Source of the DNA: Sphingobacteriaceae bacterium | Lineage (GTDB): Bacteria; Bacteroidota; Bacteroidia; Sphingobacteriales; Sphingobacteriaceae | Direction of reading: 5' to 3' | Assembly (NCBI GenBank): GCA_024645045.1 | Contig: JAHEGO010000001.1 | Span: 1 to 64,000 of the forward strand | DNA: 64,000 bases | Shown here: piece by piece, positions 16,988 through 27,145 of the stretch | Layout: each line of letters opens with the position of its first letter | Position numbering within the stretch: position 1 is the stretch's first letter | The notes under the pieces: model-generated | Seen by the model: the letters and a program-made list of their open reading frames with translations, nothing else | The model's database searches: none | What the model was told of the DNA's origin: nothing | Made by a program: the position numbers and the translations under genes

Positions 16988-17059
16988 GGCCCTTTAGTTT
17001 AATGGATAGAATGGGAGATTCCGGTTCTCTCGGTACAGGTTCGATTCCTGTAGGGGCCA
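16988..17059 (+). tRNA. tRNA-Arg (anticodon CCG)
   Basis: 72-base cloverleaf: acceptor GGCCCTT/AGGGGCC (one G-U pair), D arm GTTT/GAAT, anticodon stem GGAGA/TCTCT with loop TTCCGGT giving anticodon CCG (reads CGG), T arm ACAGG-TTCGATT-CCTGT. CCA is not encoded. The track extends the amylase ORF back into this gene, which is an artefact. Only 20 bases separate the tRNA end from the amylase start codon, so the amylase may be transcribed by read-through from the tRNA promoter. Confidence 0.95.
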
Positions 17060-17079
17060 CTAAAAACACAACCACGTCT

Positions 17080-19269
17080 ATGTTCAAATTTCAAAAATAT
17101 TTTCTATCCATTTTATTTTTCCCAGTTTCTTTATTTGCGCAAAATATTGCTGTGAAGTTTAGTGTTGATATGCACCATCAAAATATTTCGCCAAATGGTG
17201 TGCACGTTGCAGGAAATTTTCAAAATGAAGCTGGCTTTGTTTCTGATTGGGATCCGGCTGCAACATTATTAACAGATGCAAATGCAGATAGCATTTATGA
17301 AGTAACATTAAATTTCCCTGCTGGTTATTATGAATATAAATTTATCAATGGAAATAGTTGGACAGGAGCTGAGAATCCACCCGTGTATTGTAGTGTGGGC
17401 AATACTTACAACCGTTATCAAACTTTTACAGGAAATATAAATTTACCCGTAGTTCCATTTAACAAATGCAATGCGCCAGCAACAAATTATGATACCTATT
17501 GGTGGAACGATGCAATTTTCTATGAACTATTTGTGCGCAGTTTTTACGATAGCAATAACGATGGCATCGGAGATTTTAAAGGCATCATTCAAAAATTAAA
17601 TTATTTAAATGACGGCAATCCAAATACAAAATCTGATTTAGGAATTACAGCACTTTGGTTAATGCCAATGATGGCATCGCCGAGTTACCATGGTTACGAT
17701 GTGACAGATTATTATGCAACTGAACCCGATTATGGAACCATGGCTGATTTTGAAGAATTAATTGACAGTGCACACGCACATGGAATTAAAATTATCATAG
17801 ACTTTGTGATGAATCACACATCAAATCAACACCCATGGTTTACTCAATCGGCTAATAATGTCAATAATTACCGTAATTGGTATGTTTGGAGCCCAACCAA
17901 CCCGGCATTTTTAGGCCCTTGGGGACAAACCGTTTGGCATAATTACAACAACAGCTATTATTATGGGCTTTTCTATAATGGAATGCCCGATTTAAATTAT
18001 GATAACGCTGCCGTTAAAACAGAAATGTTTAAAGTAAGCGATTTTTGGCTAAACAAAGGTGTTGATGGTTTTAGGTTAGATGCGATAAAATATTTAGATG
18101 AAGATGGAACAATTCTTGAAAACACACCAGGAAATTTTTCATTGTTACAAGATTTTAATGCATCATATAAAACAACAAACCCAGATGCTTTTGCCATTGG
18201 CGAAGTTTGGTCCCCTACCGCTTCTATTGTTCCTTATGTAGAAAATAAAAGATTAGATGCTTGTTTTGAATTTGGATTGGCTGGCGCAATTTTAACATCT
18301 GTAAATAATAAAAATGCTGATGCATTAAAAAATCAAATTAAAGTAGTAGCACAAGCCTATCCAAGTTTACAATACGGAACTTTTTTAACCAACCACGATC
18401 AAGATAGGGTATATACACAACTTGCGAACGATACCAGTAAAATGAAATTAGCAGCAGCCCAATACTTAACACTACCAGGCGTTCCATTCATTTATTATGG
18501 CGAAGAAATTGGCATGATAGGATCAGGTGCAGATGAAAATAAACGCAAACCAATGCAGTGGACTGCTGGAACAAACGCAGGTTTTAGTACACATATTCCT
18601 TGGCAAACTTTAGGAGCTAACTACTCAACAAATAATATTCAAAACTTACAAGCAAATCCAAATTCTATTTGGAACCATTATCAAAAATTAATTCAAGCGA
18701 GAAAAGAAAACGAAACTTTAAGAAAGGGTTATGTATTATTATTTGAAAACAAGAAAAGTGTCAATTTAGCTTTTGCAAGAATTTACAATCAATCTGCAAC
18801 TATTAGCTTAACAAATTTTTCTAATGCAAATTCAATTGACACTTTTACGTTAGGTATTTCTACTTTAATACCTGGGACATACCATGCAAGTAATTTAATT
18901 ACAGGCGAAAATTTAGGCAATGTGACCATCAATAATAACGGTGGCATAAATGCATTAATCGTCAATGTAAAAGCAGCTAGCAACATGCTGATAAGCCTAA
19001 AAAGCGCTGTTTCTGTACCTTTTATTCAAAAAAACAGGGCAATTATCATGAGCCCTAATCCTGCACACGCAAAAGTTAATTTCAATTTAAGCAATGTAAA
19101 TGAGGAGTTTCTGGTAGAAATAATAGACATGAGCGGCCTAGTTTTATTTACTCAAAAAATAAACAGCAACAATAATAATGTCAATATTGAAGCGCTACCT
19201 AATGGAATTTACTTCGTTAAAATTAAAGACAAAAATAATATACAAATAGAAAGAATGCTGAAGCAATAA
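17080..19269 (+). CDS. Secreted GH13 alpha-amylase with N-terminal starch-binding-like domain and T9SS tail
   Basis: Extracellular glycoside hydrolase acting on alpha-glucans. I start it at ATG 17080 (MFKFQKYFLSILFFPVSLFAQ), a clean signal peptide, because the track's start at 17002 lies inside tRNA-Arg. Of 729 residues, about 24-125 form a beta domain like CBM20/48 modules (VKFSVDMHHQ..., VHVAGNFQ, GYYEYKFINGNSW). The GH13 barrel follows with all four conserved regions: DFVMNHTS, GFRLDAIKY (nucleophile D334), GEVW (acid/base E375) and FLTNHDQDR (D440). A beta domain and a sorting tail (MSPNPAHAKVNFNL ... GIYFVKIKD...MLKQ) complete it. The sequence style (FYELFVRSFYDSNNDGIGDFKGI) is near the oligo-1,6-glucosidase/amylase group, so exact linkage preference is open. 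Confidence 0.93.
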   Translation: MFKFQKYFLSILFFPVSLFAQNIAVKFSVDMHHQNISPNGVHVAGNFQNEAGFVSDWDPAATLLTDANADSIYEVTLNFPAGYYEYKFINGNSWTGAENPPVYCSVGNTYNRYQTFTGNINLPVVPFNKCNAPATNYDTYWWNDAIFYELFVRSFYDSNNDGIGDFKGIIQKLNYLNDGNPNTKSDLGITALWLMPMMASPSYHGYDVTDYYATEPDYGTMADFEELIDSAHAHGIKIIIDFVMNHTSNQHPWFTQSANNVNNYRNWYVWSPTNPAFLGPWGQTVWHNYNNSYYYGLFYNGMPDLNYDNAAVKTEMFKVSDFWLNKGVDGFRLDAIKYLDEDGTILENTPGNFSLLQDFNASYKTTNPDAFAIGEVWSPTASIVPYVENKRLDACFEFGLAGAILTSVNNKNADALKNQIKVVAQAYPSLQYGTFLTNHDQDRVYTQLANDTSKMKLAAAQYLTLPGVPFIYYGEEIGMIGSGADENKRKPMQWTAGTNAGFSTHIPWQTLGANYSTNNIQNLQANPNSIWNHYQKLIQARKENETLRKGYVLLFENKKSVNLAFARIYNQSATISLTNFSNANSIDTFTLGISTLIPGTYHASNLITGENLGNVTINNNGGINALIVNVKAASNMLISLKSAVSVPFIQKNRAIIMSPNPAHAKVNFNLSNVNEEFLVEIIDMSGLVLFTQKINSNNNNVNIEALPNGIYFVKIKDKNNIQIERMLKQ

Positions 19270-19270
19270 A

Positions 19271-20170
19271 TTATAATTGTTGAAATAAAATTTCATTTTC
19301 TTTCACTTCAATTTTTGCGGGACAATTAAATTTCAATGCAAAATTGAATACCAAATGTCCTGCTGGGAAATTAAAATAAACTGGAAAATTATATGGCTTG
19401 CAAGCAGCTAAAATAATTTCTTCTACCGAACTTCCAAACGGAATTTCATGGTCTTTCATTGCCGTCATTCCTCCTATTAATAAGCCTTTCAAGCCTTTCA
19501 ATTTTCCAGCCCTATCCAAACTAATCATCATTCGATCGATGTGGTATAGGTATTCGTCGAGGTCTTCTAAGAATAAAATTTTACCATTGGTATCGATATC
19601 ACTATCGCTTCCTTGTAATGCGTAAATTAAAGATAAATTGCCGCCAACTAACAATCCTTCTGCATTACCAAATTTATTGAATTCGCTTTTTGAAAAATGT
19701 ATTTCATTTTTTTCACCCATTAAAGCTCTACGCATTGAATGTAAAGTTTCATGATCTATTTCGGAAGGGAAAAGCGAAGGCATAGATGAATGAATACTAG
19801 CAACTCCCATCGCAGATAAATGAGAATGTAAAACGGTAACATCAGAAAACCCACATATCCACTTAGGATTTTTTAAAAAATGATCCCATTGAATCTGGTC
19901 TATAATTTGCATGGTTCCATAACCACCTCGAGCACATAATATGGCATCAATTCGATCATCGTCTAAGAATTCTTGAAAATTAGCGAGTCTTTGCTCGGCT
20001 GTACCAGCAAATTGATGGTGTTCGAGCCCAATCGAACTCCCTAATACCACGTTTAACCCCCAACTTTCAATCAAATTGATGGTAAATTGCAGTGCTTCTG
20101 CATTTATTTTGCGGGCGGTACTTAAAATACCAATTGTATCGCCTTTTTTAAGGTTTCTTGGAATGTGCAT
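19271..20170 (-). CDS. LD-carboxypeptidase (muramoyltetrapeptide carboxypeptidase, S66)
   Basis: Cytoplasmic serine peptidase that removes the terminal D-Ala from murein tetrapeptides during cell-wall recycling (LdcA/MccF family). The 299 residues show the starting motif GDTIGILSTARKI, ARGGYGTMQIIDQI, the nucleophile segment CGFSDVTVLHSHL, the central glycine-rich LLVGGNLSLIYAL, the acid segment ILFLEDLDEYLYHIDRM, and the histidine in FPAGHLVFNFAL. There is no signal peptide, which fits a recycling role. It is divergent from metG with about 48 bases between the two starts and convergent with the amylase. MccF-type self-immunity against microcin C is the alternative role for the family, but nothing nearby supports it. 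Confidence 0.9.
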   Translation of the reverse strand: MHIPRNLKKGDTIGILSTARKINAEALQFTINLIESWGLNVVLGSSIGLEHHQFAGTAEQRLANFQEFLDDDRIDAILCARGGYGTMQIIDQIQWDHFLKNPKWICGFSDVTVLHSHLSAMGVASIHSSMPSLFPSEIDHETLHSMRRALMGEKNEIHFSKSEFNKFGNAEGLLVGGNLSLIYALQGSDSDIDTNGKILFLEDLDEYLYHIDRMMISLDRAGKLKGLKGLLIGGMTAMKDHEIPFGSSVEEIILAACKPYNFPVYFNFPAGHLVFNFALKFNCPAKIEVKENEILFQQL

Positions 20171-20218
20171 TGCGTTTAAAGCATTATCTTTGCCAAATTA
20201 TATATTAATCCCTCAGTT

Positions 20219-22252
20219 TTGGAAGATCAATTTAAAAGAACCACCGTTACCGCTGCATTACCATATGCAAATGGTCCGGTACATATAGGCCATTTGGCAG
20301 GTTGTTATTTGCCTGCTGATATTTACGTGCGTTACCTTCGTTCTAAAGGTAAAGATGTGAAATTTATTTGTGGTTCCGATGAGCATGGTGCTGCAATTTC
20401 CATCAGAGCAAAAAAAGAAGGAATTACTTCACAACAAGTAATTGATAAATACCATCAAATGATGGGTGATGCATTTAAAGAATTCGGAATTTCATTTGAT
20501 ATTTATGCAAGAACATCTTCGCCTACTCATCATGAAACTGCATCCGAATTTTTCACTAACCTGTACAATAAAAATATTTTCACAGAAGAAGTTACGGAGC
20601 AATATTATGACGAAGAAGCGAAACAATTTTTAGCCGATCGATACATTGTAGGAACATGTCCTAATTGTAATAATGAAAACGCTTACGGCGATCAGTGTGA
20701 AAGTTGTGGCAGCACATTAAATGCTACAGACCTTATCAATCCTCATTCTACTTTATCTGGCGCTGTACCGGTAATTAAGTCTACCAAAAACTGGTTCTTG
20801 CCTTTAGATAAAATGCAAGGCGATATAGAAAAATATATCAATGCTCACAAAGACTGGAAAGCCAATGTATTTGGGCAATGCAAGTCGTGGTTAAACCAAG
20901 GTTTGCAACCCCGCGCAATGACTAGAGATTTAGACTGGGGCGTTAAAGTGCCGTTAAAAGATGCAAAAGGAAAAGTTTTGTATGTATGGTTTGATGCACC
21001 GATCGGTTATATTTCTGCTACAAAAGAATTAACGCCAGACTGGGAAAAATATTGGAAAAGCAAAGACACCAAATTAGTTCACTTTATTGGCAAAGACAAT
21101 ATTGTTTTTCATTGCATTATTTTCCCTGCTATATTAATGGCACACGGCGATTATATTTTACCAGAAAATGTTCCTGCAAATGAATTCTTAAACCTTGAAG
21201 GAGATAAAATTTCTACTTCAAGAAATTGGGCTGTTTGGTTACATGAATACCTTCAAGAATTTTCGGGAAAGCAAGATGTTTTAAGATATGTATTATGTGC
21301 AAATGCACCCGAAACCAAAGACAACGATTTTACCTGGAAAGATTTTCAGGCTAGAAACAACAATGAACTAGTTGCCATATTTGGTAATTTCATCAATAGG
21401 GTAATGGTGTTAAGCCATAAGTATTTTGATGGAAAAGCCGGTGAAATTAAAGATGCTAGCGCCTATGATACAGAAGTATTAGCCGAACTGGCAACATATC
21501 CAGACAAAATTGCCAGATCAATTGAGCAATATAGATTCAGAGAGGCATTGGGTGAATTAATGAACTTAGCTCGTTTAGGAAATAAATATTTAGCAGATAC
21601 GGAACCTTGGAAAATAATTAAAGAGGAGCCTAAAAGAGTAGAAAATATTTTAGCAATTAGTTTGCAAATTGCAGCTAACCTAGCCATTCTATCGGAACCA
21701 TTTTTACCTTTTACTTCCAAAAGTTTATTTGAGCAATTAAATTTAAGCGCAAGCAATTGGAATGCTGCAGGTGCAGCAAACATAATTAATGCAGGCCATC
21801 AACTTGGCGATCCATCTTTATTATTTGCTAAAATTGAAGACGAGCTAATGGATGCACAACTTGCAAAACTTGCAGCATCAAAAAAAACAAACGAACAAGC
21901 AACCCATCAAATGGAAGCACAAAAACCACTCATCACTTTTGAAGATTTTAGCAAAAACGACATTCGTGTAGGCACCATTATTGCAGCTGAACGTGTTCCT
22001 AAAACTAAAAATTTGTTAAAGATGACCATCGACACGGGTATCGACCAAAGAACCGTTGTGTCTGGCATTGCGGCTTTTTATGAACCTGAAAATATCATTG
22101 GCCAACAAGTTTCTATTTTAGTAAACTTAGCGCCTAGAGCAATAAAGGGTATTAATTCAGAAGGAATGATTTTGATGGCAGAAAATGCTGATGGATCTTT
22201 AGCGTTTGTGGCACCTACTCAAACAATTTCAAATGGCGGAAGCGTCAAATAA
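20219..22252 (+). CDS. metG: Methionyl-tRNA synthetase
   Basis: Charges tRNA-Met. 677 residues with the class I HIGH motif in [27 protein letters not shown], a zinc-knuckle insertion (CPNC...CESCGS), and the KMSKS-equivalent KISTS in [14 protein letters not shown]. The anticodon-binding helical domain follows, and the C-terminal EMAP/Trbp111-like tRNA-binding domain starts near residue 575 ([29 protein letters not shown]...[20 protein letters not shown]), which usually makes the enzyme a dimer. Initiation appears to be at TTG 20219, as there is no ATG before the conserved [18 protein letters not shown]. The rRNA methylase gene follows 22 bases later, so the two are probably co-transcribed. 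Confidence 0.97.
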   Translation: MEDQFKRTTVTAALPYANGPVHIGHLAGCYLPADIYVRYLRSKGKDVKFICGSDEHGAAISIRAKKEGITSQQVIDKYHQMMGDAFKEFGISFDIYARTSSPTHHETASEFFTNLYNKNIFTEEVTEQYYDEEAKQFLADRYIVGTCPNCNNENAYGDQCESCGSTLNATDLINPHSTLSGAVPVIKSTKNWFLPLDKMQGDIEKYINAHKDWKANVFGQCKSWLNQGLQPRAMTRDLDWGVKVPLKDAKGKVLYVWFDAPIGYISATKELTPDWEKYWKSKDTKLVHFIGKDNIVFHCIIFPAILMAHGDYILPENVPANEFLNLEGDKISTSRNWAVWLHEYLQEFSGKQDVLRYVLCANAPETKDNDFTWKDFQARNNNELVAIFGNFINRVMVLSHKYFDGKAGEIKDASAYDTEVLAELATYPDKIARSIEQYRFREALGELMNLARLGNKYLADTEPWKIIKEEPKRVENILAISLQIAANLAILSEPFLPFTSKSLFEQLNLSASNWNAAGAANIINAGHQLGDPSLLFAKIEDELMDAQLAKLAASKKTNEQATHQMEAQKPLITFEDFSKNDIRVGTIIAAERVPKTKNLLKMTIDTGIDQRTVVSGIAAFYEPENIIGQQVSILVNLAPRAIKGINSEGMILMAENADGSLAFVAPTQTISNGGSVK

Positions 22253-22274
22253 ATTTTATTTTTAAAAATCTTAC

Positions 22275-23456
22275 ATGAGCATTTCATTTGAAATCAAAAG
22301 CAAAATAATTATTACCTGTCCGAAATTTATTGCGCCTTATTTAGGTCAAGAGGTTACAGATTTAGGTTATACAATTACAGAACAATGGGCTACTGGTGTT
22401 GCAATTGAAGGCACACTAAACGATTGTATTAAATTAAACTTTTACATCCGTACGGGCAACCAAGTGCTTTGGTTGATCAAAGATTTTGAAGCCGTAAATG
22501 CTGATTTAATGTATAAAGAAGCATTAAATATTGAATGGGAAAACATCATTAAAAAAGATGGTTATTTATGCATTACTTCTAATGTTGAAAATGATACCAT
22601 TGACAATAATTTATTTGCAAACGTTAAATTGAAAGATGCGATTGTTGATCGCATGAAAGAAAAATTTGGCATCCGACCTGATAGCGGGCCAGAAAGAAAT
22701 AAATTGGTGATTCATTTATTTTGGAGAGAAAACAGGGTGTCAGTTTTCATCGATACTTCAGGAGAAACTTTATCGAAACACAATTACAGAAAATTACCTG
22801 GTTCTGCTCCAATGCAAGAAAGCCTTGCGGCAGCAACTATTATAGCTAGTGGTTGGGATAGAAAATCTGATTTTGTAAATCCAATGTGTGGTAGCGGAAC
22901 ATTAGCCATCGAAGCAGCATTAATGGCATTGAATAAATACCCGGGTTTGTTAAGGGCCTATTACAGCTTCATGCACATTGAAGGATATAACGATGAATAT
23001 TATCAAAGTGTTAGAGCAGAAGGAAGAGCAGTTGCATTGAAAAGCACGCCAGCAAAAATTATTGCTACAGATATTAATCCGAATGCAATTAACGCAACAC
23101 GAATGAATGCGCAAACCGCAGGTGTGGACCACATTATTGACTTTGAAGTTTGTGATTTTAGAGATACAAAAGTACCTACAGACAATCCAGGTGTAGTCAT
23201 GTTTAACCCTGAATATGGCGAAAGACTTGGTGAATACGAAGAATTAGAAATTATTTACAAAGCCATTGGCGATTTCTTGAAAAAAAATTGCCAAGGGTAT
23301 AAAGGTTTTATTTTTACAGCAAGCCCAAACTTAGCAAAAAAGGTAGGTTTGAAGGCTTCCACTAAAACAGAATTTTTCAATAGTAAATTAGAATGCAGAT
23401 TGCTCTCTTACGAATTATACGGAGGAAGTAAACGCGAACCCAAAATAATGTCTTAA
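22275..23456 (+). CDS. THUMP/RlmL-like RNA guanine-N2 methyltransferase
   Basis: SAM-dependent RNA methyltransferase of the UPF0020 family, related to the first half of E. coli RlmL (23S rRNA m2G2445). An N-terminal THUMP-type RNA-binding region (about 1-160) precedes the Rossmann domain with the SAM loop VNPMCGSGTLAIEAALMA (about 195-212), the acidic ATDINPNAINATRMNA and the catalytic motif FNPEYGERLG, where Bacteroidota carry NPEYG in place of NPPYG. At 393 residues it lacks the C-terminal RlmK domain of the E. coli fusion. It lies downstream of metG in the same direction. Confidence 0.9.
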   Translation: MSISFEIKSKIIITCPKFIAPYLGQEVTDLGYTITEQWATGVAIEGTLNDCIKLNFYIRTGNQVLWLIKDFEAVNADLMYKEALNIEWENIIKKDGYLCITSNVENDTIDNNLFANVKLKDAIVDRMKEKFGIRPDSGPERNKLVIHLFWRENRVSVFIDTSGETLSKHNYRKLPGSAPMQESLAAATIIASGWDRKSDFVNPMCGSGTLAIEAALMALNKYPGLLRAYYSFMHIEGYNDEYYQSVRAEGRAVALKSTPAKIIATDINPNAINATRMNAQTAGVDHIIDFEVCDFRDTKVPTDNPGVVMFNPEYGERLGEYEELEIIYKAIGDFLKKNCQGYKGFIFTASPNLAKKVGLKASTKTEFFNSKLECRLLSYELYGGSKREPKIMS

Positions 23457-23470
23457 CTAAAACTTATACC

Positions 23471-26026
23471 ATGTTAAAAAGAAGTATAATCGTTGCGATT
23501 ACTTTCTCAAGTGTTTTATTTTTTAATAACGCTATTGCACAGAAAAATAAAAACGCAGTAATTGCTCCAACTACTGAAGCGCCAAAAAAAGACGCCAAAA
23601 AAACAATTAAAGAAACAGTAAAACCAACTAAACTAATAGATGGTTTATTCGCCATGTATCAAGATACAGCTATTGGAACTGTTTTTATGAAAATTAAAAA
23701 AGAGCAATTAAACAAAGAGTACATTTATTTTAATTACGCTGAAAATGGTGTGGTTGCTGCAGGTGCATTTAAAGGCTCTTTCAGAGACAACGAAATTTTC
23801 TCTATCAGAAAATATTTTGACCGCATAGAATTCATTAAAGAAAATACTAATTATTATTTCGACCCAGCAAATCCAATTTCAAAATCTTCAGATGCAAACA
23901 TCAACAAACCAATATTAGCATCTTTAAAAATTGTCGCAGAAGAAGGCGAAAATTATTTAGTTAAAGCAGACGAATTATTTCTTTCAGAAAATTTGTCTCA
24001 GATAAAACCATCACCAAATCCAAATGCTAAACCGGGCGCTAGTTTTTCACTTGGAACATTAAGTAAAGAAAAAACCAAATTTGCAAGCATCAGAAATTAT
24101 CCAAAAAACACCGATGTTATTGTAGAGTATGTATACGACAACCCATCGCCAATGAACGGTGGCGGTCCAGACGTTACAGATGCTAGGTCTGTGACCGTAA
24201 AAATTCAACATTCTATAATTGAATCTCCAAAAAACAACTTCAAACCAAGATTCGACGATCCACGCATTGGATATTTTATGCAACAAGTAGAAGACATGAC
24301 TACTCAAAAAGCTACGCCTTATAGAGATGTTATTAATAGATGGAATTTAGAGAAAAAAGACCCTTCTGCTGCATTGTCTGAACCAGTTGAGCCTATTACT
24401 TGGTGGATTGAAAATACTACTCCAGAAGAATTTAGACCAACTATTAAAGAAGCAATTTTATCTTGGAATCAAGCTTTTGAAAAAGCAGGTTTTAAAAATG
24501 CGATTCGTTGCGAAGTACAACCAGATACTGCAACATGGGACGCAGGTGACATTAGATACAATGTATTACGTTGGACTTCTTCACCGTTTCCTCCATTTGG
24601 CGGTTATGGTCCTAGTTTTGTAAACCCTAGAACAGGCCAAATCATTGGAGCAGACATTATGTTAGAGTATGTATTTTTTACCAATAGATTGAAACAAGAA
24701 AAATTATTTGATGCTACTTCAATAGCATCTGAAGAAAATAATTTTAACAAAAATAATTTCTGCGATATTGGAAATTATTTTAGTCAAGCAACCCAATTTG
24801 GCAATGCAGCATTAATGGCTTATAGTGCAAGTGATGTTGAAAAAAGCAATTACATTAAACAGTCTTTATATTATTTAGTATTGCACGAAGTGGGCCATAC
24901 TTTTGGTTTGAACCACAACATGAAAGCCAGTCAATTACACAATACAATAAACATCAATAACAAAGAATTAACTAAGCAAATTGGATTAACTGGATCGGTA
25001 ATGGATTATCCGGCTGCTAATATTGCGCTAGACAGAACTAAGCAGGGGCAGTACTTTACAACCAAACCAGGTCCATACGATTTATGGGCAATAGAATTCG
25101 GTTATAGTCAATCTTTAAGTAACGAAAAAGAAGAAGCAGATAGGTTATTAAAAATTGCAAGTAGATCTAATGACCCTCAATTAAGTTTCGGAAACGATGC
25201 CGATGACATGCGTGCACCTGGAAAAGGAATTGACCCAAGAGTAATGATCAACGATTTAACGAGTGATGCTATTTCTTATTCGATAGATAGAATGAAGTTA
25301 TCAAATAACTTAATGAAGAAATTAAAATCAAAATATATCAAAGAAGGTCAATCATACCATGAAATGCGCAATGCATACTTAGTTGCTGCAGGAGAATACA
25401 ATACAGCTGCTGGTGTTATTTCAAGATACATTGGTGGCGTTTACATTGATAGAAGTTTCCCAGAGCAAAAAAGTACTGCAAAGCCTATTGCTGCTGTAAG
25501 CTACGCCGATCAAAAGAGAGCAATGAAAGCATTGTCAGAATATGTATTTGCGCCTAAAGCCTTCGATTTGCCGGCAGATCTTTACCAATATTTACAGTAC
25601 CAAAGAAGAGGTTTTAACGGTGGGAATGAAGATCCAAAAATTCATGAAAGGGTATTAAATATTCAGAAAGGAATTTTTGCACACATTTTGAGTGCAAATG
25701 TTTTGAAGCGAATTTCTGATGGAAGCTTATACGGAAATCAATATTCGGTTTCTGAAATGATGAATGATTTAACAAATGCAATTTTTAACGCTGATGCACA
25801 AACTAACGTGAATGGCTTTAGACAAAACGTACAATTAGCATACGTCGATAATTTATTAGAAATTGTAAACGGAGCAAATTTTGATTACCGTTCTCAATCA
25901 AATGCATTGGCTAATTTGCGAAAGATAAAATCTATTTCTACTACAGCTGCAGCCTTAGGAGATGCAGATACAAAGGCACATAGAGCGAATATTATTTATA
26001 CAATCAACAAAGGGTTAGAAAAATAA
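23471..26026 (+). CDS. Secreted zinc metalloprotease (DUF5117/DUF4953 type)
   Basis: 851-residue exported protease. After a signal peptide (ends NNAIAQ, residue 24) and a lysine/proline-rich stretch, a large N-terminal region of about 300 residues leads into the metzincin-like catalytic domain. The zinc motif is HEVGHTFGLNHNMKAS, matching HExxHxxGxxH, and is followed by GSVMDYPAANIA, a Met-turn. The remaining about 300 residues are helical (the DUF4953-like C-terminal part). No T9SS tail is present, so it may stay in the periplasm. Substrates are unknown. It stands 14 bases after the methylase gene and ends at a strong terminator. Confidence 0.9.
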   Translation: MLKRSIIVAITFSSVLFFNNAIAQKNKNAVIAPTTEAPKKDAKKTIKETVKPTKLIDGLFAMYQDTAIGTVFMKIKKEQLNKEYIYFNYAENGVVAAGAFKGSFRDNEIFSIRKYFDRIEFIKENTNYYFDPANPISKSSDANINKPILASLKIVAEEGENYLVKADELFLSENLSQIKPSPNPNAKPGASFSLGTLSKEKTKFASIRNYPKNTDVIVEYVYDNPSPMNGGGPDVTDARSVTVKIQHSIIESPKNNFKPRFDDPRIGYFMQQVEDMTTQKATPYRDVINRWNLEKKDPSAALSEPVEPITWWIENTTPEEFRPTIKEAILSWNQAFEKAGFKNAIRCEVQPDTATWDAGDIRYNVLRWTSSPFPPFGGYGPSFVNPRTGQIIGADIMLEYVFFTNRLKQEKLFDATSIASEENNFNKNNFCDIGNYFSQATQFGNAALMAYSASDVEKSNYIKQSLYYLVLHEVGHTFGLNHNMKASQLHNTININNKELTKQIGLTGSVMDYPAANIALDRTKQGQYFTTKPGPYDLWAIEFGYSQSLSNEKEEADRLLKIASRSNDPQLSFGNDADDMRAPGKGIDPRVMINDLTSDAISYSIDRMKLSNNLMKKLKSKYIKEGQSYHEMRNAYLVAAGEYNTAAGVISRYIGGVYIDRSFPEQKSTAKPIAAVSYADQKRAMKALSEYVFAPKAFDLPADLYQYLQYQRRGFNGGNEDPKIHERVLNIQKGIFAHILSANVLKRISDGSLYGNQYSVSEMMNDLTNAIFNADAQTNVNGFRQNVQLAYVDNLLEIVNGANFDYRSQSNALANLRKIKSISTTAAALGDADTKAHRANIIYTINKGLEK

Positions 26027-26040
26027 AATAGCTCATTCAT

Positions 26041-26075
26041 AAAAAAAGGCCTTGCAATGCGCAAGGCCTTTTTTT
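26041..26075. terminator. Bidirectional terminator between protease and epimerase genes
   Basis: AAAAAAGGCCTTGC pairs with GCAAGGCCTTTTTT around a short loop and serves both converging genes. The last bases overlap the stop of the epimerase gene. Confidence 0.9.
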
Positions 26076-27087
26076 ATTTTTGAATGAGCCCAAGCCCAGG
26101 TTTGTTTTCTAATATTAATTTTCCATCTACTAATTTTGGAGTTTGAAAAGGATTGTTCTTCACCATCCACGGACTATCTAAATCGCAATAGTCTACCTGT
26201 GGTGCTAATGCAGCAGCTGCATAAATTCCGCAAGAAGTTTCACTCATGCAGCCTATCATAATTTTTAAATTTAGGCTACGGGCTTTAGCAATCATTTTTT
26301 GTGCTTCAACAATTCCTGTAGATTTCATCAGCTTGATGTTGATGCCATGAAATGCTTGTGAAATATTGTCTATGTCGTACAAACGCCTGCAAGATTCATC
26401 TGCAAACAATGGCAATGGCGATTTTTCTTTCAACCAACACATGTCTTCTATTTGATTGATTTCTAATGGCTGTTCAATGATACTTACGTTTTTGGTGGCT
26501 AACCACTCTATCATTGATAAAGCATATTCTTTATTACCCCAGCCTCTATTTGCATCTACATAAATTGGCTTATCGCTGATACTTCGAATGGTTTCAATAA
26601 TTTCTTTATCCTGTTGCGATCCCAACTTCACCTTTACAAAATGGAAAGGTTTTGCATCTTCCATTTTCTTTGCAATTATTTCCGGGTGGTCAATTCCTAT
26701 TGTAAAAGAAGTGAAAGGCATTTTGCTAGGGTCTGAACCAAGTAATTCGTAACATGGTATGCCATTTATTTTTCCAATCAAATCGTGTAAAGCTATATCT
26801 ATGGCTGCTTTTGCAGCATTGTTACCAGGAGCTAAACCATCAATGTATTCAATAATTGATAAATATTGTGAGGGTTCGAAATTTTTTAAATTCACTTTCG
26901 TAAAGAATTCGTTTGCGCTTTCAAATGTTTCTCCCAAGTACGGTGGCATAGACGCTTCACCATAACCAATATGTGTTTCATAACTCAATTTAACTAAGAC
27001 AACAGGCGTATAGTTTCTAGAAAAATTCGAAATCCTAAAGGGATAATTTAACTCAAGTTTTAATTCCTCCTTGCTAAATTCTATCAT
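26074..27087 (-). CDS. Dipeptide epimerase (enolase superfamily, YcjG/YkfB-like)
   Basis: Cytoplasmic epimerase, probably converting L-Ala-D/L-Glu during murein peptide recycling. The 337 residues show the muconate-lactonizing subgroup layout: N-terminal capping domain (about 1-115), then the barrel with the KxK pair in FHFVKVKLGS, metal ligands in YVDANRGW (D), IIEQPLE (E) and FADESC (D), and the second lysine in INIKLMKSTG, followed by MIGCMSETSCGI. The DxD-type ending DLDSPW agrees with dipeptide epimerases. Substrate specificity within this subgroup varies (other dipeptides are used), so Ala-Glu is inferred. The LD-carboxypeptidase and anmK in this window belong to the same recycling process. 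Confidence 0.88.
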   Translation of the reverse strand: MIEFSKEELKLELNYPFRISNFSRNYTPVVLVKLSYETHIGYGEASMPPYLGETFESANEFFTKVNLKNFEPSQYLSIIEYIDGLAPGNNAAKAAIDIALHDLIGKINGIPCYELLGSDPSKMPFTSFTIGIDHPEIIAKKMEDAKPFHFVKVKLGSQQDKEIIETIRSISDKPIYVDANRGWGNKEYALSMIEWLATKNVSIIEQPLEINQIEDMCWLKEKSPLPLFADESCRRLYDIDNISQAFHGINIKLMKSTGIVEAQKMIAKARSLNLKIMIGCMSETSCGIYAAAALAPQVDYCDLDSPWMVKNNPFQTPKLVDGKLILENKPGLGLIQK

Positions 27088-27125
27088 GGCTTTTGTATTA
27101 TATCAGTACAATTCAAATCATTTAT

Positions 27126-27133
27126 TACTTTTG
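27126..27133 (+). promoter_or_regulatory. Candidate -7 box before the 312-aa hypothetical gene
   Basis: TACTTTTG matches TAnnTTTG exactly and sits 12 bases before the ATG at 27146. A TTTG lies about 30 bases further upstream, more than the usual spacing, so only the -7 box is supported. Confidence 0.45.
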
Positions 27134-27145
27134 TAAATATAGATT

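Noticed and set aside
17002-17079. N-terminal extension of the amylase ORF
   Set aside because: It reads through tRNA-Arg(CCG); a proper signal peptide begins at the ATG at 17080.
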